A DNA stretch of 8,283 bases, taken from the NCBI GenBank assembly GCA_014359685.1, contig JACIYY010000132.1, positions 1-8,283 on the forward strand. Direction: 5' to 3'. The stretch comes from Porphyrobacter sp. GTDB lineage: Bacteria > Pseudomonadota > Alphaproteobacteria > Sphingomonadales > Sphingomonadaceae. Within the stretch, counting starts at the first letter, position 1. The number at the start of each line of letters is the position of its first letter. Of the stretch, positions 6,155-8,283 are shown piece after piece. Position numbers and translations under genes: made by a program. Under the pieces are notes generated by a model that saw only the letters and a program-made list of their open reading frames with translations, did no database searches and had not been told where the DNA came from.

Positions 6155-6586
6155 TCACGCTCCCAGATGCGAGGTGTCGCCCAGCCGGGCGACAACCTTG
6201 GTCTTGATCGGCAGCTTCATCGCCGCGCGCTCGAACGCCTCGGCCGCCAGCGGGCCGGGGACGCCGTCGAGCTCGAACAGGATGCGGCCCGGCTTGACCC
6301 GCGCGGCCCAGTACTCGACCGAACCCTTGCCCTTGCCCTGACGGACCTCGGCCGGCTTCTTCGACACCGGCACGTCGGGGAACACGCGGATCCACAGCCG
6401 CCCCTGGCGCTTGATGTGCCGCGTGATCGCGCGCCGCGCGGCCTCGATCTGGCGGGCCGTGATCCGCTCCGGCTCCATCGCCTTGAGGCCGTAGGAGCCG
6501 AAATTCAGCTCCGCACCGCCGGTGGCGAGGCCGTGGATGCGGCCCTTGAAGGCCTTGCGGAACTTCGTTTTCTTCGGTTGCAGCAT
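6155..6586 (-). CDS. rplP: 50S ribosomal protein L16
   Basis: L16 organises the A-site region of the large subunit and contacts tRNA. The 143-residue product matches the family along its length: [80 protein letters not shown] and [20 protein letters not shown]. The Arg82 in [10 protein letters not shown] corresponds to the region whose arginine is hydroxylated in E. coli. The gene begins 26 bases after rpsC, with GAGGA about nine bases ahead of the ATG. Confidence 0.97.
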   Translation of the reverse strand: MLQPKKTKFRKAFKGRIHGLATGGAELNFGSYGLKAMEPERITARQIEAARRAITRHIKRQGRLWIRVFPDVPVSKKPAEVRQGKGKGSVEYWAARVKPGRILFELDGVPGPLAAEAFERAAMKLPIKTKVVARLGDTSHLGA

Positions 6587-6612
6587 GATTGTTTGTCCTC
6601 AGCGATCGGCCA

Positions 6613-7308
6613 TCAACGCGCCGGTCGCACGCCGGAGGTCTGAGCCTCCATCATCAGCCGGTCCTGCGCCATCGGATCGTGGCCCAGGATCTCGCCCTTG
6701 AAGATCCAGCACTTGATGCCGATCACGCCATAGGCGGTCAGCGCCTCGGCCTCGGCATAATCGACATTGGCGCGCAGCGTGTGCAGCGGCACGCGGCCTT
6801 CGCGATACCACTCGACGCGGGCGATCTCCGCACCGCCGAGCCGGCCGCCGCAGGTGATGCGGATGCCTTCCGCGCCCAGCCGCAGCGCCGATTGCACGGC
6901 CCGCTTCATCGCCCGGCGGAACGCCACCCGGCGCACCAGCTGGTCGGCGATCCCCTGCGCGACCAGCTTGGCGTCGATCTCGGGCTTCCTGATCTCGACG
7001 ATGTTGAGCTTGACCTCGCTCTTGGTCATGCTGGCGAGCTTGGCGCGCAGCTTCTCGATGTCGGCGCCCTTCTTGCCGATGATGACGCCGGGGCGCGCGG
7101 CATAGATCGAGATCCGGCACAGCTTGGCCGGACGCTCGATCACCACCTTCGAGATCGCCGCCTGCGGCAGGCTCTCGACGATGTGCTTGCGCAGCTCGAT
7201 GTCCTCTTTCAGCATCTGGCTGTAATCGCGGCCTTCCGCGTACCAGCGGCTGTCCCAGGTGCGGTTGATCTGCAGCCGGAGGCCGATCGGATTGCTCTTG
7301 TGACCCAT
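6613..7308 (-). CDS. rpsC: 30S ribosomal protein S3
   Basis: S3 lies at the mRNA entry channel and, with S4 and S5, contributes to unwinding of mRNA. The 231-residue product has the invariant start [20 protein letters not shown], a type II KH domain with its GXXG loop GKKG at 78-81 inside [15 protein letters not shown], and the C-terminal S3 domain with [17 protein letters not shown] (148-164) and [15 protein letters not shown]. The start at 7308 has GGAGG six bases ahead. A longer in-frame reading to 7398 lies inside rplV and lacks family support. Confidence 0.97.
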   Translation of the reverse strand: MGHKSNPIGLRLQINRTWDSRWYAEGRDYSQMLKEDIELRKHIVESLPQAAISKVVIERPAKLCRISIYAARPGVIIGKKGADIEKLRAKLASMTKSEVKLNIVEIRKPEIDAKLVAQGIADQLVRRVAFRRAMKRAVQSALRLGAEGIRITCGGRLGGAEIARVEWYREGRVPLHTLRANVDYAEAEALTAYGVIGIKCWIFKGEILGHDPMAQDRLMMEAQTSGVRPAR

Positions 7309-7309
7309 A

Positions 7310-7696
7310 TCAGGCCTCCGCCTCTTCGTCTTGCTCGCGCACCACGATCCGCAGCCGGCTGAACGGCTTGAGGATGCGGGTCGACTTGCCGCGGCCACGG
7401 GTGTGGAACCGCTTCATCGTGATCGACTTGCCGACGCTGGCCTCGGCAACGACGAGCGCGTCGACATCGAGGTCATGGTTGTTCTCCGCATTGGCGATCG
7501 CGCTGGCGAGCACCTTGCGGGCATCGACCGCCATCGCCTTCTTGGAGAAGGACAGGATGTTCATCGCCTCCTCGGCGCGCTTGCCGCGGATCAGGCCGGC
7601 GACCAGGTTCAGTTTCTGCGCCGACCCACGGATGGTGGTGCCGACAGCCAGCGCCTCGGTCTCACCGACCCGGCGGGGAGCCTTTGCCTTGCCCAT
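7310..7696 (-). CDS. rplV: 50S ribosomal protein L22
   Basis: L22 lines the nascent peptide tunnel through a long beta-hairpin. Here the hairpin is the segment around residues 94-115, [20 protein letters not shown], where macrolide-resistance changes are known in other bacteria. Earlier landmarks are [20 protein letters not shown] and ALNIL-like [13 protein letters not shown]. At 128 residues it is about 18 longer than the E. coli protein, with an extra [22 protein letters not shown] start and an acidic EQDEEAEA tail. The ATG shares one base with the rpsS stop (TAATG), suggesting coupled translation. Confidence 0.96.
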   Translation of the reverse strand: MGKAKAPRRVGETEALAVGTTIRGSAQKLNLVAGLIRGKRAEEAMNILSFSKKAMAVDARKVLASAIANAENNHDLDVDALVVAEASVGKSITMKRFHTRGRGKSTRILKPFSRLRIVVREQDEEAEA

Positions 7697-7971
7697 TATC
7701 GCTTGCCCTTCTTGTCGGCGGCATGGCCGGGGAAGCTGCGCGTGGGCGCGAACTCGCCGAGCTTGTGGCCGACCATGTCCTCGTTGACGGACACCGGAAT
7801 GAACTTGTGACCGTTATAGACGCTGAACGTCAGGCCGACGAATTGCGGCAGCACGGTCGAGCGGCGCGACCAGGTCTTGATCGCCCCACGGGCGCCCTTG
7901 TCCTGCGCCTCTTCTGCCTTCTTCAGCAGATGGAGGTCGACGAACGGACCTTTCCAGACGGAACGAGCCAT
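7696..7971 (-). CDS. rpsS: 30S ribosomal protein S19
   Basis: S19 sits in the head of the small subunit with S13 and contacts the large subunit. The 91-residue product is the standard length and shows [60 protein letters not shown] and the closing [18 protein letters not shown]. It begins six bases after the rplB stop. AAGGA overlaps that stop codon and serves as ribosome binding site, so translation is probably coupled to rplB. Confidence 0.97.
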   Translation of the reverse strand: MARSVWKGPFVDLHLLKKAEEAQDKGARGAIKTWSRRSTVLPQFVGLTFSVYNGHKFIPVSVNEDMVGHKLGEFAPTRSFPGHAADKKGKR

Positions 7972-7977
7972 TGGTCC

Positions 7978-8283
7978 TTACCCCTTCTTCTTCTTGGCGT
8001 GCCGCGAACGGATGATCATCTTGTCGGTCTGCTTGTTGTGGCGGGTGCGCGCGCCCTTGGTCGGCTTGCCCCACGGCGTGACCGGATGACGGCCGCCGCT
8101 GGTGCGGCCCTCGCCGCCGCCATGCGGGTGATCGACCGGGTTCTTGGCGACGCCGCGGGTCAGCGGGCGCTTACCCAGCCAGCGGTTGCGGCCGGCCTTC
8201 GCCAGGTTCTGGTTCGAGTTGTCGGGGTTCGACACCGCGCCAACCGTACCCATGCAATCGCCACGCAGGTAACGCTGCTCGCC
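7978..8283 (-). CDS. rplB: 50S ribosomal protein L2, C-terminal part (cut by window edge)
   Basis: Only the last 101 residues are in the window. The frame is open to the right edge, beginning [21 protein letters not shown]2 is a core protein near the peptidyl transferase centre and is needed for subunit joining. The hallmark [20 protein letters not shown] is intact, including the histidines implicated in its function, followed by [14 protein letters not shown] and a Lys-rich end. The ATG at 8253 is an internal methionine, not the start: the missing N-terminal part lies beyond the window. Confidence 0.96.
   Translation of the reverse strand, partial: GEQRYLRGDCMGTVGAVSNPDNSNQNLAKAGRNRWLGKRPLTRGVAKNPVDHPHGGGEGRTSGGRHPVTPWGKPTKGARTRHNKQTDKMIIRSRHAKKKKG

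Overview
The window is a high-GC stretch carrying the middle of the conserved S10-spc ribosomal protein gene cluster, all on the minus strand and therefore read here from right to left. Several proteins look like those of a sphingomonad alphaproteobacterium: an S5 with a long Gly/Arg-rich N-terminal tail, an L2 C-terminus with NPDNSNQ and [17 protein letters not shown] segments, and extended L22 and L5. This assignment rests on remembered family sequences, not on a search.

Layout in transcription order: 3' part of rplB (L2), rpsS, rplV, rpsC, rplP, rpmC, rpsQ (the S10-type block), a 93-base gap, then rplN, rplX, rplE, rpsN, rpsH, rplF, rplR, rpsE, rpmD (the spc-type block). Most genes are separated by 0-30 bases. 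Four junctions share one base (TGATG or TAATG) and rplX/rplE overlap by 8 bases, so translational coupling is likely. The rpsQ-rplN gap is the largest in the array. It falls where E. coli changes from the S10 to the spc operon, and it can form a stem-loop plus a competing pairing onto the rplN ribosome binding site.

The usual order breaks after rpmD. The expected next genes, rplO and secY, are absent from the remaining 1.6 kb. Instead there is a 156-base spacer with two strong adjacent stem-loops and a tiny ORF, then a 382-residue predicted lipoprotein of the endonuclease/exonuclease/phosphatase superfamily that most resembles neutral sphingomyelinase-like members. At the left edge, on the plus strand, lies a decayed IS630-family transposase 5' fragment, readable only by switching frames several times. 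The parsimonious reading is that the spc operon was broken or terminated after rpmD at a site later or earlier visited by an IS630 element.

The ribosomal genes look intact and ordinary apart from tail extensions. The items most worth a second look are the operon break with its transposase scar, the lipoprotein, the rpsQ-rplN leader, and the RGG-rich S5 tail.
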